64,000 nt of DNA from Marinomonas ushuaiensis DSM 15871 (GCF_000521805.1 NZ_JAMB01000009.1:97609-161608), one strand, 5' to 3'; shown: positions 51,432 through 62,794, numbered from the stretch's first letter. The notes: generated by a model not told the origin, from the sequence alone. Program-made: numbers and translations.

Positions 51432-51566
51432 TGGTTAAGCTACCTAATTTATCGATACTGGTAGCTTTGCTTTAATAGCTACTTTTTCTGATTAATGATT
51501 GTTAATTCTTTTATAATAAATAGGTTAACATGTTTTATCCAATTTTTTGTGAGGTCGAGACAATAA

Positions 51567-51845
51567 ATGTCTACAGCAAGCGCGTGCCATATTTTAGTGA
51601 AAACAAAAGCGGAAGCGGAATCAATTAAGTTGAAATTAGATAAAGGTGCGGATTTTTATAAGTTGGCAAAACAGTTTTCAACGTGCCCTTCTGGGAAGAA
51701 GGGAGGGGATCTTGGTGAGTTTCGTAAGGGTGATATGGTTCCGGCCTTTGATAAGGCTGTGTTTGGTGGGCCCTTATTGAAAATTCAGGGTCCTATTAAA
51801 ACACAGTTTGGTTTCCATCTCATTAAGGTGTTATATCGATCTTAA
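51567..51845 (+). CDS. ppiC: Parvulin-type peptidyl-prolyl cis-trans isomerase
   Basis: The 92-residue cytoplasmic protein is a single parvulin domain: [52 protein letters not shown] and [14 protein letters not shown] are the conserved core. It has no signal peptide, matching PpiC of E. coli in length. It is divergent from the double receiver gene. Confidence 0.94.
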   Translation: MSTASACHILVKTKAEAESIKLKLDKGADFYKLAKQFSTCPSGKKGGDLGEFRKGDMVPAFDKAVFGGPLLKIQGPIKTQFGFHLIKVLYRS

Positions 51846-51870
51846 GTGAATTTAAAAAAAGGAAGTAGGT

Positions 51871-52299
51871 ATGAGTCATCCAATTCAATTAGATGAGTTT
51901 TATTTTGTTGCTCCACAATTGTCTAAAGAAGATTTTTCTGCTTTAAAAGAGCAAGGGTTTGAGCGAATTATTAATAATCGCCCTGAGTTAGAATCAGAGG
52001 ATCAGCCACCTGGAAAAAGCCTTCAAGAAGCTGCTGAGGTGCTGGGTCTTGAATATATTAGTAACCCTATTGATTTATCAAAACTTTCTCAGGAACATGT
52101 TTTTTTTCAAGACGCGGCTTTATCTACGATGAAAAAGACCCTGGCTTTTTGTCGAACAGGAACGCGTTCATCGGTTTTATGGGTGTTGATTAATAATTCT
52201 CGAGGCGGGAGTTATGATGATTTGTCTGCGCATGTGTCTAGTAAAGGCTTTGATCTTACTCGATGTGTTTCAGCAATGACGCCTTTGTTAAAGAAATAG
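51871..52299 (+). CDS. DUF442-type phosphatase-like / sulfur-transferase family protein
   Basis: The 142-residue protein matches the tyrosine-phosphatase-like domain found in beta-lactamase-hydrolase-like proteins (DUF442, TIGR01244). Evidence is the order YFVAPQLSKEDF near the start, GFERIINNRPE, and the active-site loop FCRTGTRSSVLW with Cys94. In relatives the domain is fused to or neighbours sulfide-handling enzymes, but no such gene is here. It lies 25 bases after ppiC. Confidence 0.8.
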   Translation: MSHPIQLDEFYFVAPQLSKEDFSALKEQGFERIINNRPELESEDQPPGKSLQEAAEVLGLEYISNPIDLSKLSQEHVFFQDAALSTMKKTLAFCRTGTRSSVLWVLINNSRGGSYDDLSAHVSSKGFDLTRCVSAMTPLLKK

Positions 52300-52368
52300 G
52301 CTGGTAAAGAGTGTAAAAGTGCCGCTTGATTTTGAGTTGGTTTTTTTGAGCGCTAGTATTGGGAAATT

Positions 52369-52980
52369 ATGGTTAGTCGTCCGTCATTAGAAACAGCTAC
52401 AGCGTCTGATCCAGATCGTTTTGTGGAACCGTTGGAGCTTGGGAAACGCGTGAAAGCGATACGTTTGGCTAAAGGTTGGACGTTAGAGGAAGTGGGTAAG
52501 AGAACTGGTATTGCTCGTTCTACATTGTCTAAAATTGAAAATGATCAGGTTTCACCTAGTTTTACAATTGTTCAGAAGTTAATTAATGGTTTAGAAATGG
52601 ACTTGCCTCAGTTGTTTGTTGAGGCAAGTGAGTATTCGATTGCCGGTAGAAGAGATATAACTCGCAAGGGAAAAGGAGAGCCGCATCCAACTGCCACTTA
52701 TGAGCATGAGCTTTTAAACTATTCAATTAGTCGTAAGAAAATGGTGCCTTTTAAAACTAAGGTGCGAGCAAGGTCTTTTGCTGAGTTTAAAGAATGGGTT
52801 CGCCATGACGGTGAAGAGTTTCTTCTTGTTTTACAGGGTACAGTTAATTTTTTCTCTGAACTCTATGAGCCGATTGAATTAAAAGAAGGTGATAGTGTGT
52901 ATTATGACGCGAGTATGGGTCATGCCGTTGTTTCCTTATCGGCAAAAGATGCAGAGATACTGTGGGTGGTTGCACGTTAA
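52369..52980 (+). CDS. XRE-family regulator with C-terminal cupin domain
   Basis: The 203-residue protein has an XRE helix-turn-helix at about 24-80 (GKRVKAIRLAKGWTLEEVGK and GIARSTLSKIENDQVSPSF) and a small cupin domain at about 130-203 with HDGEEFLLVLQGTVNFF and LKEGDSVYYDASMGHAV. Such regulators often sense small metabolites through the cupin. The partner gene is unknown; class II DAHP synthase follows after 42 bases on the same strand. Confidence 0.88.
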   Translation: MVSRPSLETATASDPDRFVEPLELGKRVKAIRLAKGWTLEEVGKRTGIARSTLSKIENDQVSPSFTIVQKLINGLEMDLPQLFVEASEYSIAGRRDITRKGKGEPHPTATYEHELLNYSISRKKMVPFKTKVRARSFAEFKEWVRHDGEEFLLVLQGTVNFFSELYEPIELKEGDSVYYDASMGHAVVSLSAKDAEILWVVAR

Positions 52981-53022
52981 ATATTATAAAAATGACAGAT
53001 AATTGAAAGGTTGTGGAAAGCT

Positions 53023-54369
53023 ATGAAAGAGTGGGAATTGACGAGTTGGAGAGAGAGAGAGGCTTTGCAGCAGCCGGTTTATCCTAACGTAGAGCATTTA
53101 GCTCAAGTTGAGAAGTCTTTAGAAAAAATGCCACCGCTTGTTTTTGCAGGCGAAGCGCGACAATTAAAAAAAGCATTAGCTCAAGTGGCTAATGGGCAGT
53201 CATTTCTGCTGCAGGGTGGCGATTGCGCTGAAAGCTTTGCTGAATTTCACGCAAATAATATTCGTGACACGTTTAAAGTTATGTTGCAGATGGCGGTTGT
53301 GCTTACTTATGCTGGTAAGTGCCCAGTTGTAAAAGTGGGGCGAATGGCGGGTCAATTTGCTAAACCTAGATCTGCTGGTATGGAAGTGATCGATGGTATT
53401 GAGTTGCCTAGTTATCGAGGCGACATTATTAACGGTATTGAGTTTACTGAGCAGGCACGGATTCCTGATCCTGAACGACTGGTTCAAGTTTATAATCAAA
53501 GTGCTTCTACTATGAATTTACTTCGAGCGTTTGCTCAAGGTGGATTTGCAGATTTACATCAAGTACATCAATGGAACTTAGACTTTTTAAACACGAGTCC
53601 TGCAGGTGATCGTTTTCACGGCGTTGCAGGTAAAATTGATGATGCGTTGCAATTTATGGAAGCTTGTGGAATAGGTCCTGGCTTGGGGCAGTTGAAAGAG
53701 ACTGAGTTTTATACTTCTCATGAAGCTTTATTGTTGCCCTATGAGCAAGCGTTAACACGCCAAGATAGTTTGACCGGTGATTGGTATGATTGCTCTGCCC
53801 ATATGTTATGGATTGGTGACCGTACTCGTCAATTAGATGGCGCACATGTTGAATTTTTGCGTGGAGTGAAAAATCCGATTGGTGTTAAAGCTGGGCCTTC
53901 TATGGACCCTGAAGATTTAGTTCGTTTATGTGATGTATTGAACCCAGACAATGAGTCGGGTCGTTTGAACGTTATTGTTCGGATGGGAGCGGATAAGGTC
54001 GAAGATGGAATGCCAAAACTGATTCAAGCCATTCAGAAAGAAGGTAAGAATGTAGTTTGGAGTAGTGACCCAATGCATGGTAATACGGTGAAGGCATCAA
54101 CGGGTTATAAAACACGCCGTGTTGATGATGTGTTAAAAGAGGTCCAGCAATTTTTCCAAGTGCATAATGCAGAAGGTACTTATGCCGGTGGTGTTCATTT
54201 TGAAATGACAGGTCAGAATGTGACAGAATGTGTTGGTGGTTCTTTTGAGGTTACTGAGGCAGATTTGGCAGACCGATATCACACTCATTGTGATCCACGA
54301 CTGAATGCGGATCAGTCTTTGGAATTGGCTTTCATGATTTCTGAGACGCTTAAAAAATCGAGAGCTTAA
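53023..54369 (+). CDS. 3-deoxy-7-phosphoheptulonate synthase, class II
   Basis: The enzyme joins phosphoenolpyruvate and erythrose 4-phosphate, the first step of the shikimate pathway. The sequence belongs to the plant-like class II type: [13 protein letters not shown], [59 protein letters not shown] and [15 protein letters not shown]. The ATG at 53023 gives 448 residues; the TTG at 53011 would add four. A terminator follows at 54398. Class II enzymes may serve aromatic amino acids or specialised products; the lack of neighbouring product genes favours the first. Confidence 0.95.
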   Translation: MKEWELTSWREREALQQPVYPNVEHLAQVEKSLEKMPPLVFAGEARQLKKALAQVANGQSFLLQGGDCAESFAEFHANNIRDTFKVMLQMAVVLTYAGKCPVVKVGRMAGQFAKPRSAGMEVIDGIELPSYRGDIINGIEFTEQARIPDPERLVQVYNQSASTMNLLRAFAQGGFADLHQVHQWNLDFLNTSPAGDRFHGVAGKIDDALQFMEACGIGPGLGQLKETEFYTSHEALLLPYEQALTRQDSLTGDWYDCSAHMLWIGDRTRQLDGAHVEFLRGVKNPIGVKAGPSMDPEDLVRLCDVLNPDNESGRLNVIVRMGADKVEDGMPKLIQAIQKEGKNVVWSSDPMHGNTVKASTGYKTRRVDDVLKEVQQFFQVHNAEGTYAGGVHFEMTGQNVTECVGGSFEVTEADLADRYHTHCDPRLNADQSLELAFMISETLKKSRA

Positions 54370-54397
54370 GCTTTTATTTAAATTGATTTTTGAAACC

Positions 54398-54436
54398 AAA
54401 AAGCCCCAGTTGTGAAGTAATCAGCTGGGGCTTTTT
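54398..54436. terminator. Terminator between the DAHP synthase gene and the GIY-YIG gene
   Basis: AAAAAGCCCCAG pairs with CTGGGGCTTTTT around a 15-base loop. The flanking A- and T-runs allow use from both sides. Confidence 0.9.
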
Positions 54437-54454
54437 AGTATGTTTTATTTGAAA

Positions 54455-55189
54455 TTAACTTTTTCGTCGACGGAACGCTGATGTGGCTGATTTTGATGTT
54501 ACGTCAACCTTCGCCATAATAAGGGCCATTTCTTCTGCTTCAGCTTGTTGCTGACTTTTTAATTTTTCCTCGCGCTCTTTCTTTGAAGCTCTTTCAGCTT
54601 CATTTAGCATTTTTTGAATACTGGCTTTGCTTTTTGTGCGAGCGGGTGCCTTTTTTTTCTCAACAACCAAGGATGTGGGTGTATCTAGTCTTTCTTCGCC
54701 AATGAGCTCTCCGAAGAAGGATTTAGTGGTTGGAGTCGGTTCAAGTGTTTTTTTTGGGAGCGCTACTGTTTTTTTTACCGCAGTTTTTCTTGTTTTTTTA
54801 GGTTGTTCTGCTGTGGATACGCCATTGGCGTCAAACAGTGCTTTTTTACCAGTATTTAGGTTTACCGCTTTTTCAGCTGTTTGCGCTATTTTGTAACCGC
54901 GTAAGCTTTCACCATTATAAATTGAGATGTAATCAGTCTCTAATTCATAAAGTTCTTGTTTGTCACTTGTTTCGAAAAGCTCTTCAACGACAAATGCTTC
55001 AACGCCATTCTCCCTAATGTCATTGTATAAAGGAAAGTCTAAACCTTCATTTGTAGCTTCAATGTATTGTTCAAAACGTTGGAAGCCACTGTTAAAAGAA
55101 GTGCCAATGTAATGCTTTCCGGTAATGTTATTCGTGATCTTAAAAACGACCAAAATCGTGCCTCTTGCGTAATATCTTTTAAATAGCAT
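54455..55189 (-). CDS. Degenerate GIY-YIG domain protein with lysine-rich tail
   Basis: Residues 10-104 match a GIY-YIG nuclease fold: VVFKITNNITGKHYIGTS, then QRFEQYI, an acidic middle and LYELETDYISIYNGESLRGYK. The first tripeptide is VVF instead of GIY, while YIG is kept (27-29), as are Arg38 and Glu84. From about 105 to 244 the protein is rich in Lys, Ala, Thr and Glu, includes a likely coiled coil (KMLNEAERASKKEREEK) and ends RRRKS, which suggests nucleic-acid binding. I do not know its function; it may be a DNA-binding relative rather than an active nuclease. It is monocistronic. Confidence 0.72.
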   Translation of the reverse strand: MLFKRYYARGTILVVFKITNNITGKHYIGTSFNSGFQRFEQYIEATNEGLDFPLYNDIRENGVEAFVVEELFETSDKQELYELETDYISIYNGESLRGYKIAQTAEKAVNLNTGKKALFDANGVSTAEQPKKTRKTAVKKTVALPKKTLEPTPTTKSFFGELIGEERLDTPTSLVVEKKKAPARTKSKASIQKMLNEAERASKKEREEKLKSQQQAEAEEMALIMAKVDVTSKSATSAFRRRKS

Positions 55190-55251
55190 ATAAGCTCCAT
55201 TTACCTAAGGTAGCCCAAAGGTAAGTGGGGTTTATAAAAAAAAAATAGGGT

Positions 55252-55878
55252 TTAGTGTTTTATGACGATGTTGAGACCGTCTCGAACATTTAGATGAACA
55301 TTTTCAACTCGCAGGTCTTGCGCTATTAGGCGGTTGACTTGGTTGACAGCAATGTCGCTGTTTTCTTTTGGGTCTAGAACTCGTCCTTGCCAAAGGGAGT
55401 TATCGATAATAATAAGTCCACCAGATCTAACGAGCGGTAGTACTGCTTCGTAATAGTTTAGGTAGTTGCGCTTATCAGCATCAATAAAGACAAAGTCGAA
55501 TTCCCCTTCAAGGGATTCAATCGTATCGAGGGCGGGTCCAAAAATCGCAGTGATTTTTTTTCCGTATTCGCTACGGTCAAAAAAAGATTGAGCAAACTCA
55601 ATAGCTCTTGGGTTTGTTTCGCAGCAAATAAGTTTGCCATCATCAGGCATGCCTTCTGCAATTGATAACGCGGAATAGCCTGTAAACATACCTATTTCAA
55701 GAGCACGTTTAGGCTTAGCTATCTTTGCTAGAAGTTTTAATGTGCGACCAATCGTTTTTCCTGACAATTTGTTTGGATAGCCCATATCTGAATAAGTCTT
55801 TTCAACTAGTTCAATTAATAGGTCAGGTTCTGCTTGAGTTGTCTCAATGCAGTAGTCGTCAAGATTATTAGGATGCAT
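55252..55878 (-). CDS. Class I SAM-dependent O-methyltransferase
   Basis: The 208-residue protein resembles the caffeoyl-CoA/catechol O-methyltransferase family (Methyltransf_3). The SAM motif ALEIGMFTGYSALSIAEGM is at about 59-77, followed by DFVFIDADKRNYLNYYE and GGLIIIDNSLWQGRV, which hold the metal and catalytic residues. The substrate is unknown. It is divergent from thrS and lies 62 bases before the GIY-YIG gene on the same strand. Confidence 0.88.
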   Translation of the reverse strand: MHPNNLDDYCIETTQAEPDLLIELVEKTYSDMGYPNKLSGKTIGRTLKLLAKIAKPKRALEIGMFTGYSALSIAEGMPDDGKLICCETNPRAIEFAQSFFDRSEYGKKITAIFGPALDTIESLEGEFDFVFIDADKRNYLNYYEAVLPLVRSGGLIIIDNSLWQGRVLDPKENSDIAVNQVNRLIAQDLRVENVHLNVRDGLNIVIKH

Positions 55879-56071
55879 ATTGCCTTTTGGTAAGTAGAGT
55901 CTGTATGAAACAAACGCTAATTTTACTCTGAGTACAGAGAATGTCTATGGCTGAAAGGTAGAAAAAGGCCTTGATTTTTGTGGATGGCGCTTATACGGAT
56001 AAAAACGAGTTATTTAAATTAGATTCGCATGAATAATTGAAAAATGATAGTTTATGCGCTGAAATTTACAT

Positions 56072-56092
56072 GTGCTCTTTAGTATGGAGCAC
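56072..56092 (+). promoter_or_regulatory. Candidate thrS translational operator hairpin
   Basis: GTGCTC pairs with GAGCAC, extended by a T-G pair, around the seven-base loop TTAGTAT. Compared with the tRNA-Thr(TGT) anticodon loop CTTGTAA, it keeps U33, G35, U36 and A37. It lies 24 bases before the thrS ATG and just upstream of AGGGG. E. coli thrS is known to be repressed by its own product at an anticodon-like hairpin in this place. The rest of 55879-56071 shows no gene. Confidence 0.5.
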
Positions 56093-56116
56093 CACTGACT
56101 CCGATAGGGGAATAAA

Positions 56117-58054
56117 ATGCCTGTAATTACCTTGCCTGATGGCAGCCAACGTTCTTTTTCAAATTCTGTAACGGTTATGCAAGTTGCCGAGGACATAGGT
56201 CCTGGCCTTGCTAAAGCAACCATTGCTGGTCGTATTAATGGTCAACTTGTTGATGCCTGTGAATTGATTTCTGAAGATGCTGAATTAAGTATCGTGACAG
56301 GAAAAAATCCAGAAGGCGTCGAGATCATTCGCCATTCTTTTGCACATCTAATGGGTCATGCTGTTAAGCAGCTGTATCCGACCGCGAAAATGGCGATCGG
56401 CCCTGTTATTGACGAAGGTTTTTATTACGATATCGCTTATGAACGTCCTTTTACGCCGGAAGATTTAACGGCGATAGAAAAGCGTATGAACGAATTGGTT
56501 AAAACAGACTACGATGTCATTAAAAAAATGACACCTATTTCTGAAGCGCGTCAGCAATTTGAAGAAAGAGGTGAAACGTATAAAGTCGCCTTGATCGATG
56601 ATATGGATGAATCAATTAAAGAAGTTGGTTTGTACTTTCATGAAGAATACACAGATATGTGTCGAGGCCCGCATGTTCCAAATACACGTGTGCTACGTCA
56701 TTTTAAATTGACGAAGTTGGCTGGTGCATACTGGCGTGGTGATTCAAATAACGAGCAGTTACAACGTATTTACGGGACTGCTTGGAATGATAAAAAAGAA
56801 TTAAAAGGTTATTTAACACGTATCGAAGAGGCGGAAAAACGCGATCATCGTAAGTTAGGTAAAAAATTAGACCTTTTTCATCTTCAAGAAGAAGCGCCGG
56901 GCATGGTGTTTTGGCACCCTAAAGGATGGCGTCTGTATCAGGCTGTTGAGCAGTATATGCGTCAGCAGCAGATTGATAACAATTACCAAGAAGTTAAAAC
57001 TCCACAGATTGTAGATCGTGTGCTTTGGGAGAAATCTGGGCACTGGGGTAAGTATCATGAAAATATGTTTACGACGCATTCTGAAAACCGGGACTACGCA
57101 GTTAAGCCGATGAACTGTCCGTGTCACCTTCAGGTTTATAATCAAGGTTTGAAAAGTTACCGTGACTTACCATTTCGTATGGCTGAGTTTGGTTCTTGTC
57201 ACCGTAATGAGCCTTCCGGTGCTTTGCATGGTATTATGCGTGTTCGTAACTTTGTCCAAGATGACGGACATATTTTTGTAACAGAGGGTCAAATTCAGCA
57301 AGAGGTATCTGAATTTATCGATCTTTTGCATGAAGTTTATACTGATTTCGGTTTTGATAAGATTATTTATCGTCTGTCGACTCGTCCAGAACAGCGTGTG
57401 GGATCTGATGAGGTATGGGATAAGTCTGAAAAGGCATTAGCTGATGCGTTGAACTCTGCTGGTCTTGATTGGGAAGAATTACCAGGTGAAGGGGCGTTTT
57501 ATGGTCCTAAAATTGAATTTTCTTTGAAAGACGCCATTGGTCGTGTATGGCAGTGTGGTACTATTCAGGTTGATTTTTCAATGCCGACTCGTTTAGACGC
57601 CAAATACGTGGCAGAAGATGGTTCACGCCAGACTCCGGTTATGTTACATCGTGCTATTGTTGGCTCGTTGGAGCGTTTTATCGGTATTTTAATAGAAGAA
57701 ACAGAAGGGGCTTTCCCAGTTTGGCTTGCGCCAGAGCAAGTAATTATCATGAATATTACTGATCGTCAGGCTGACTATTGCTCAGAATTAGAAAAAAGAT
57801 TGAATTCAAATGGCTTTAGAGCAAAACTTGACTTGAGAAACGAGAAGATCGGGTTTAAAATTCGCGAGCATACTATTCAACGAGTTCCATATATGATCGT
57901 TGTTGGTGATAAAGAAGTAGAACAGAACCAAGTAGCCGTTCGTACTCGGACTGGTGAAGATCTTGGAGTGATGAGCGTTTCTGATTTTGAAGCTTTACTT
58001 CAAAAAGAAGTGACTCGTCGTAGCCGTAAACAAGACTTGGAGATAGCGCTATAA
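56117..58054 (+). CDS. thrS: Threonyl-tRNA synthetase
   Basis: The enzyme charges tRNA-Thr and edits Ser-tRNA. The 645-residue protein has an N-terminal TGS domain ([18 protein letters not shown]), the editing domain ([16 protein letters not shown] and the C-R-G-P-H set), the class II catalytic core with zinc-binding MNCPCH and motif 2 [11 protein letters not shown], and a C-terminal anticodon domain. The ATG follows AGGGG. The last codons hold the GGAG that may serve infC. A possible self-binding operator lies at 56072-56092. Confidence 0.97.
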   Translation: MPVITLPDGSQRSFSNSVTVMQVAEDIGPGLAKATIAGRINGQLVDACELISEDAELSIVTGKNPEGVEIIRHSFAHLMGHAVKQLYPTAKMAIGPVIDEGFYYDIAYERPFTPEDLTAIEKRMNELVKTDYDVIKKMTPISEARQQFEERGETYKVALIDDMDESIKEVGLYFHEEYTDMCRGPHVPNTRVLRHFKLTKLAGAYWRGDSNNEQLQRIYGTAWNDKKELKGYLTRIEEAEKRDHRKLGKKLDLFHLQEEAPGMVFWHPKGWRLYQAVEQYMRQQQIDNNYQEVKTPQIVDRVLWEKSGHWGKYHENMFTTHSENRDYAVKPMNCPCHLQVYNQGLKSYRDLPFRMAEFGSCHRNEPSGALHGIMRVRNFVQDDGHIFVTEGQIQQEVSEFIDLLHEVYTDFGFDKIIYRLSTRPEQRVGSDEVWDKSEKALADALNSAGLDWEELPGEGAFYGPKIEFSLKDAIGRVWQCGTIQVDFSMPTRLDAKYVAEDGSRQTPVMLHRAIVGSLERFIGILIEETEGAFPVWLAPEQVIIMNITDRQADYCSELEKRLNSNGFRAKLDLRNEKIGFKIREHTIQRVPYMIVVGDKEVEQNQVAVRTRTGEDLGVMSVSDFEALLQKEVTRRSRKQDLEIAL

Positions 58055-58062
58055 AAGGTAAT

Positions 58063-58596
58063 ATGAATCGTGGACGTGCAGCTGGTAAGCAGCGTCCTCA
58101 AATCAACGAGAACATTCGAGCCACTGAAGTGCGTTTAATCGCTGCTGATGGTGAACAAATTGGTGTTGTTTCGATTGAGGAAGCACTGAAAGCTGCTCAA
58201 GAAGCGAGCCTTGATTTAGTGCAGATAACTGACTCAGATCCGATTGTTTGTAAAATCATGGATCACGGTAAGCATATTTTTGAAGCGAAAAAAGCAAAAG
58301 CCGCTCAAAAGAAAAATGCTAAGCAGATTCAGGTTAAAGAAATGAAATTCCGTCCAGGGACGGAGGAAGGGGATTATCAGGTAAAACTCCGCAACCTGAT
58401 ACGTTTCCTTGAAGGCGGGGATAAGGCTAAAGTATCGCTACGATACCGCGGTCGTGAAATGGCCCATCAGGAGCTTGGTATGCAACTTATGAATCGAGTC
58501 GCTTTAGACTTAGAAGAATATGGTGCAGTAGAGCAAGCTGCGAAAATGGAAGGTCGTCAATTGACTATGGTGCTAGGCCCCAAAAAGAAGAAGTAA
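58063..58596 (+). CDS. infC: Translation initiation factor IF-3
   Basis: IF-3 keeps 30S subunits free and checks the start codon. The protein shows [24 protein letters not shown] at the N-terminus and the C-terminal domain with [26 protein letters not shown]. Coordinates use the ATG at 58063, with AGG only four bases ahead. An in-frame ATA at 58051 has GGAG eight bases ahead and would give I-K-G-N-M-N-R, alignable with the Pseudomonas IF-3 start I-K-R-E-M-R, where the codon is AUU. IF-3 rejects such codons, so this would allow self-repression. The ATA overlaps the thrS stop. Confidence 0.95.
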   Translation: MNRGRAAGKQRPQINENIRATEVRLIAADGEQIGVVSIEEALKAAQEASLDLVQITDSDPIVCKIMDHGKHIFEAKKAKAAQKKNAKQIQVKEMKFRPGTEEGDYQVKLRNLIRFLEGGDKAKVSLRYRGREMAHQELGMQLMNRVALDLEEYGAVEQAAKMEGRQLTMVLGPKKKK

Positions 58597-58660
58597 TTTT
58601 AAATAACATTAGTTATTAAGAAATTACACTAACATTAACGAATGCGAGAGTGGTTTTATC

Positions 58661-58855
58661 ATGTCCAAAATTAAGTCACACAGTGGCGCAGCTAAGCGCT
58701 TCAAACGTACCGCGAATGGTTTTAAACATAAGCAGTCTCATACTAGTCATATTTTGACTAAGAAATCGACTAAGCGTAAGCGTCATCTTCGTGCAATGAA
58801 GAGTATCGCTCAAAGCGACAAAGCGTTAATTGTACGCATGTTGCCATACATCTAA
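58661..58855 (+). CDS. rpmI: 50S ribosomal protein L35
   Basis: The 64-residue basic protein has the L35 sequence: [25 protein letters not shown] and [13 protein letters not shown]. It is a late-binding large-subunit protein. It lies between infC and rplT in the standard order. In E. coli, L20 represses this transcript; whether that occurs here is not visible. Confidence 0.97.
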   Translation: MSKIKSHSGAAKRFKRTANGFKHKQSHTSHILTKKSTKRKRHLRAMKSIAQSDKALIVRMLPYI

Positions 58856-58901
58856 GTCTCAATTTTTTAGTTCATTAATTTATTAGTATAAGGTTTATAT
58901 T

Positions 58902-59258
58902 ATGCCTCGCGTAAAACGTGGTGTTCAGGCTCGTCGCCGTCACAAAAAGATTTTAAAGCAAGCTAAAGGTTACTACGGTGCACGTAGCCGTGTATTTCGT
59001 GTAGCTAAACAAGCTGTCATCAAAGCAGGTCAGTATCAGTACCGTGACCGTCGTCAGCGTAAACGTCAATTCCGCGCATTGTGGATTGCTCGTATCAACG
59101 CTGCTGCACGTATCAATGGTCTATCTTACAGCCGTTTCATCGCTGGTTTGAAAAAAGCAGCAATTGAAATTGACCGTAAAGTTTTGGCTGATCTAGCTGT
59201 GTACGAGAAAGAAGTTTTTGCTGCAATCGTTGAAAAAGCGAAAGCAAGCTTAGCTTAA
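58902..59258 (+). CDS. rplT: 50S ribosomal protein L20
   Basis: The 118-residue protein starts [19 protein letters not shown] and has [21 protein letters not shown], both diagnostic for L20, an early assembly protein that binds 23S rRNA. The ATG follows AAGG. After its stop, 77 bases lead to the pheS terminator-like hairpin. Confidence 0.97.
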   Translation: MPRVKRGVQARRRHKKILKQAKGYYGARSRVFRVAKQAVIKAGQYQYRDRRQRKRQFRALWIARINAAARINGLSYSRFIAGLKKAAIEIDRKVLADLAVYEKEVFAAIVEKAKASLA

Positions 59259-59323
59259 TTTCTGACGTAGCCTTAGAGTAGTTCAATCTTGAAAGATTTC
59301 ATCTTAATAGAGCGAGTTATTCA

Positions 59324-59386
59324 ATGCAGTCTTTGATAGGGGAAGAGCTAGCGCTCTTCCCCTATTTTATTTTTTGGAGTGTATAA
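59324..59386 (+). other. Possible 20-codon leader ORF before pheS
   Basis: An ATG at 59324 opens a frame that passes through the whole terminator hairpin and ends in TAA at 59384-59386, directly against the pheS ATG. The last third encodes F-P-Y-F-I-F-W. The aromatic codons partly follow from the T-rich tail of the hairpin, so chance is possible. The ribosome-binding site is weak (GAG seven bases upstream). E. coli pheST has a Phe-rich leader peptide, but its control codons lie before the terminator, not within it. Confidence 0.35.
59336..59371 (+). terminator. Strong terminator or attenuator between rplT and pheS
   Basis: A perfect 13-base stem (ATAGGGGAAGAGC / GCTCTTCCCCTAT) with a four-base loop is followed by a T-rich run. 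It ends only about 16 bases before pheS, so it either closes the thrS-rplT transcript or controls read-through into pheST. Confidence 0.85.
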
Positions 59387-60382
<996 letters not shown>

Positions 60383-60405
60383 TCAGTCGGATCTAGGATG
60401 TTTTT

Positions 60406-62790
60406 ATGAAAATTAGTGAGAATTGGCTAAGAGAATGGGTCAATCCAGATATCAGTAGCGATGATTTGGTGGCTCAAATAACCATGGCTGGTCTTGAAGT
60501 TGATGAAGTTTTACCTGTTGCGTCTGAGTTTTCGGGGGTAGTAGTAGGTGAAATTATCAGCGCAGATTCCCATCCAAATGCTGACAAGCTTCAGGTTTGT
60601 CAGGTGTCGGATGGTGCAGATATATTTCAAGTTGTTTGTGGTGCGCCGAATGCTCGTGCAGGAATTAAAATTCCTTTCGCGAAGATTGGTGCAGTACTGG
60701 GTGCGGACTTTAAAATCAAAAAGGCTAAACTTCGCCAAATAGAGTCTTTTGGTATGTTGTGCTCAGCTTCTGAGTTGGGCGTGAGTGATGAAAATGATGG
60801 CATCATGGAATTACCTGAAGCTGCAAAAGCTGGTGAAGATTTCCGTGCTTTTCTAAGTTTGGATGATCAAATTATTGATGTAGATCTAACGCCAAACCGA
60901 AGTGATTGCTTAAGTTTGGCTGGATTAGCTCGTGAAGTCGGTGTCTTGAACAAGGTTGACCTTACTCCAGTAAATGTAGTTGCTGGAGATGTTCTGATTC
61001 AAGATACATTCCCTGTTCGAGTGGATGCTGTTGATGCTTGTCCTCGTTATTTGGGGCGTGTTGTTCGTGGTGTTGATGTTACCGCACAAACGCCTTTATG
61101 GATGGTGGAGAAGTTGCGTCGTAGTGGGATTCGTTCCATCGATCCGATAGTTGATGTTACCAATTATGTCATGCTCGAATTTGGTCAGCCAATGCATGCA
61201 TTTGATCTGGAAAACTTGTCTGGATCGATTGTTGTTCGTATGGCAGCAGCTGGTGAAAAAATAGTGTTGTTAGATGGCCAGGAAGTATCTCTTCGCGAAG
61301 ATACTCTGGTTATCGCTGATGACAAGGCACCGTTAGCCATTGCTGGTGTCATGGGTGGTGAAGGATCTGGTGTTAGCGCGGAAACAAAAGACGTTTTTCT
61401 TGAAAGTGCATTTTTTGCTCCTATTTCATTGGCTGGAAAGGCTCGTTCTTATGGTTTGCACACTGATTCGTCTCATCGTTTTGAGCGTGGTGTTGATGCA
61501 ACCTTACAGGAAAAGGCGCTTGAGCGTGCTACCGCATTAATGCTGGAGATTTCTGGTGGTCAGGCTGGTCCTATTACTCATGTGGTAAGTGAAGCTTCTT
61601 TGCCTGATGCAGCGGTTGTTACCTTGCGTCGTAAAAAGTTAGATCAATACCTAGCTATCTCGATTGATAAAGACCTTGTCACTGATATTTTGACACGCCT
61701 TGGTCTGGAAATGCTGGAAGTGACGGATGAGGCTTGGGTAACTAAAGCGCCATCTCATCGTTTTGATATTGCTATTGAAGCTGATTTGATTGAAGAGGTG
61801 GCCCGTGTTTATGGTTATGACAATTTGCCTTCTTCCATGCCTAAAGCGGCGGTGAGCTTTACACCGTTGTCAGAAGGTAAAACGGCGATTCAAACTTTAC
61901 GTTCAATTTTGGTTTCTCAAGGTTATCAAGAAGCTATTACGTATAGTTTTATTGACCCGAATCTAAGTAAACAGTTTTTGCCTCATATTGAACCTGTGCC
62001 GTTAGAGAATCCTATTTCTGCTGATATGGGCGTCATGCGACCAAGCTTGATTCCAGGTCTTGTTAAAGCGTATTTGTATAATCAGAATCGTCAACAGCCT
62101 CGTGTGCGTTTATTTGAAACAGGGCGTCGTTTTATTGGTTCTGTGGATGCGTTAGATGATTTAGATCAGCAACAGCAAATATCTGGCCTTATTGCTGGTG
62201 TTCGTAATGCTGAGGCTTGGTATCACGGTAGTGAAAAAGTCGATTTTTATGATTTGAAGGCGCATGTTGAAGCGTTGTTTGAGCTAAATGACGGCGGAAA
62301 ACCAACGTACAAGCGCTCTGAGTGTGAGTTCCTTCATCCAGGACGTTCTGCTGATATCTATGTAGATAGTTTGTTTGTGGGCCTTATGGGAGAGCTTCAT
62401 CCGCAGCTATCTAAAACATTAGGGACGAATCAGCCTGTTTATGTGTTTGATATTGCATTGAATGCTGTTCTGAGTGCTACTCTGCCAGAGTATAAGGTGG
62501 TTTCACGTTTTCCTGAGGTTAGACGAGATTTGGCATTGTTAGTTGATCGTTTGGTTCCTGTGAGCGAATTAGAGCGAGTGATCGTAGGGTCGGCTGGAGA
62601 AGGATTTAAAAATGTCTTGGTTTTTGATGTTTATCAAGGGCAGGGTATTGATGAATCTAAAAAAAGTGTTGCTTTGGGCTTGACGTGGCAGCATCCTTCA
62701 CACACTCTTAGTGATGAAGAAGTGAACAACTCTGTCGAACAAGCTGTTGCAGCATTGTCTGAGCAGTTGGGAGCCGTTGTAAGGGGATAA
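60406..62790 (+). CDS. pheT: Phenylalanyl-tRNA synthetase beta subunit
   Basis: The 794-residue subunit contains the EMAP/OB-like tRNA-binding domain (about 40-150; [15 protein letters not shown]), the B3/B4 editing domain ([19 protein letters not shown]), the B5 domain, the degenerate synthetase core and the C-terminal anticodon-binding FDX-ACB domain ([15 protein letters not shown]). It is essential for charging tRNA-Phe and for editing misformed Tyr-tRNA-Phe. ihfA follows after four bases. Confidence 0.97.
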   Translation: MKISENWLREWVNPDISSDDLVAQITMAGLEVDEVLPVASEFSGVVVGEIISADSHPNADKLQVCQVSDGADIFQVVCGAPNARAGIKIPFAKIGAVLGADFKIKKAKLRQIESFGMLCSASELGVSDENDGIMELPEAAKAGEDFRAFLSLDDQIIDVDLTPNRSDCLSLAGLAREVGVLNKVDLTPVNVVAGDVLIQDTFPVRVDAVDACPRYLGRVVRGVDVTAQTPLWMVEKLRRSGIRSIDPIVDVTNYVMLEFGQPMHAFDLENLSGSIVVRMAAAGEKIVLLDGQEVSLREDTLVIADDKAPLAIAGVMGGEGSGVSAETKDVFLESAFFAPISLAGKARSYGLHTDSSHRFERGVDATLQEKALERATALMLEISGGQAGPITHVVSEASLPDAAVVTLRRKKLDQYLAISIDKDLVTDILTRLGLEMLEVTDEAWVTKAPSHRFDIAIEADLIEEVARVYGYDNLPSSMPKAAVSFTPLSEGKTAIQTLRSILVSQGYQEAITYSFIDPNLSKQFLPHIEPVPLENPISADMGVMRPSLIPGLVKAYLYNQNRQQPRVRLFETGRRFIGSVDALDDLDQQQQISGLIAGVRNAEAWYHGSEKVDFYDLKAHVEALFELNDGGKPTYKRSECEFLHPGRSADIYVDSLFVGLMGELHPQLSKTLGTNQPVYVFDIALNAVLSATLPEYKVVSRFPEVRRDLALLVDRLVPVSELERVIVGSAGEGFKNVLVFDVYQGQGIDESKKSVALGLTWQHPSHTLSDEEVNNSVEQAVAALSEQLGAVVRG

Positions 62791-62794
62791 GTTT

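Noticed and set aside
54627..54896. An 89-codon frame opposite the GIY-YIG gene
   Set aside because: It is the complement of the lysine-rich tail (AAA read as TTT gives Phe/Val) and has no ribosome-binding site.
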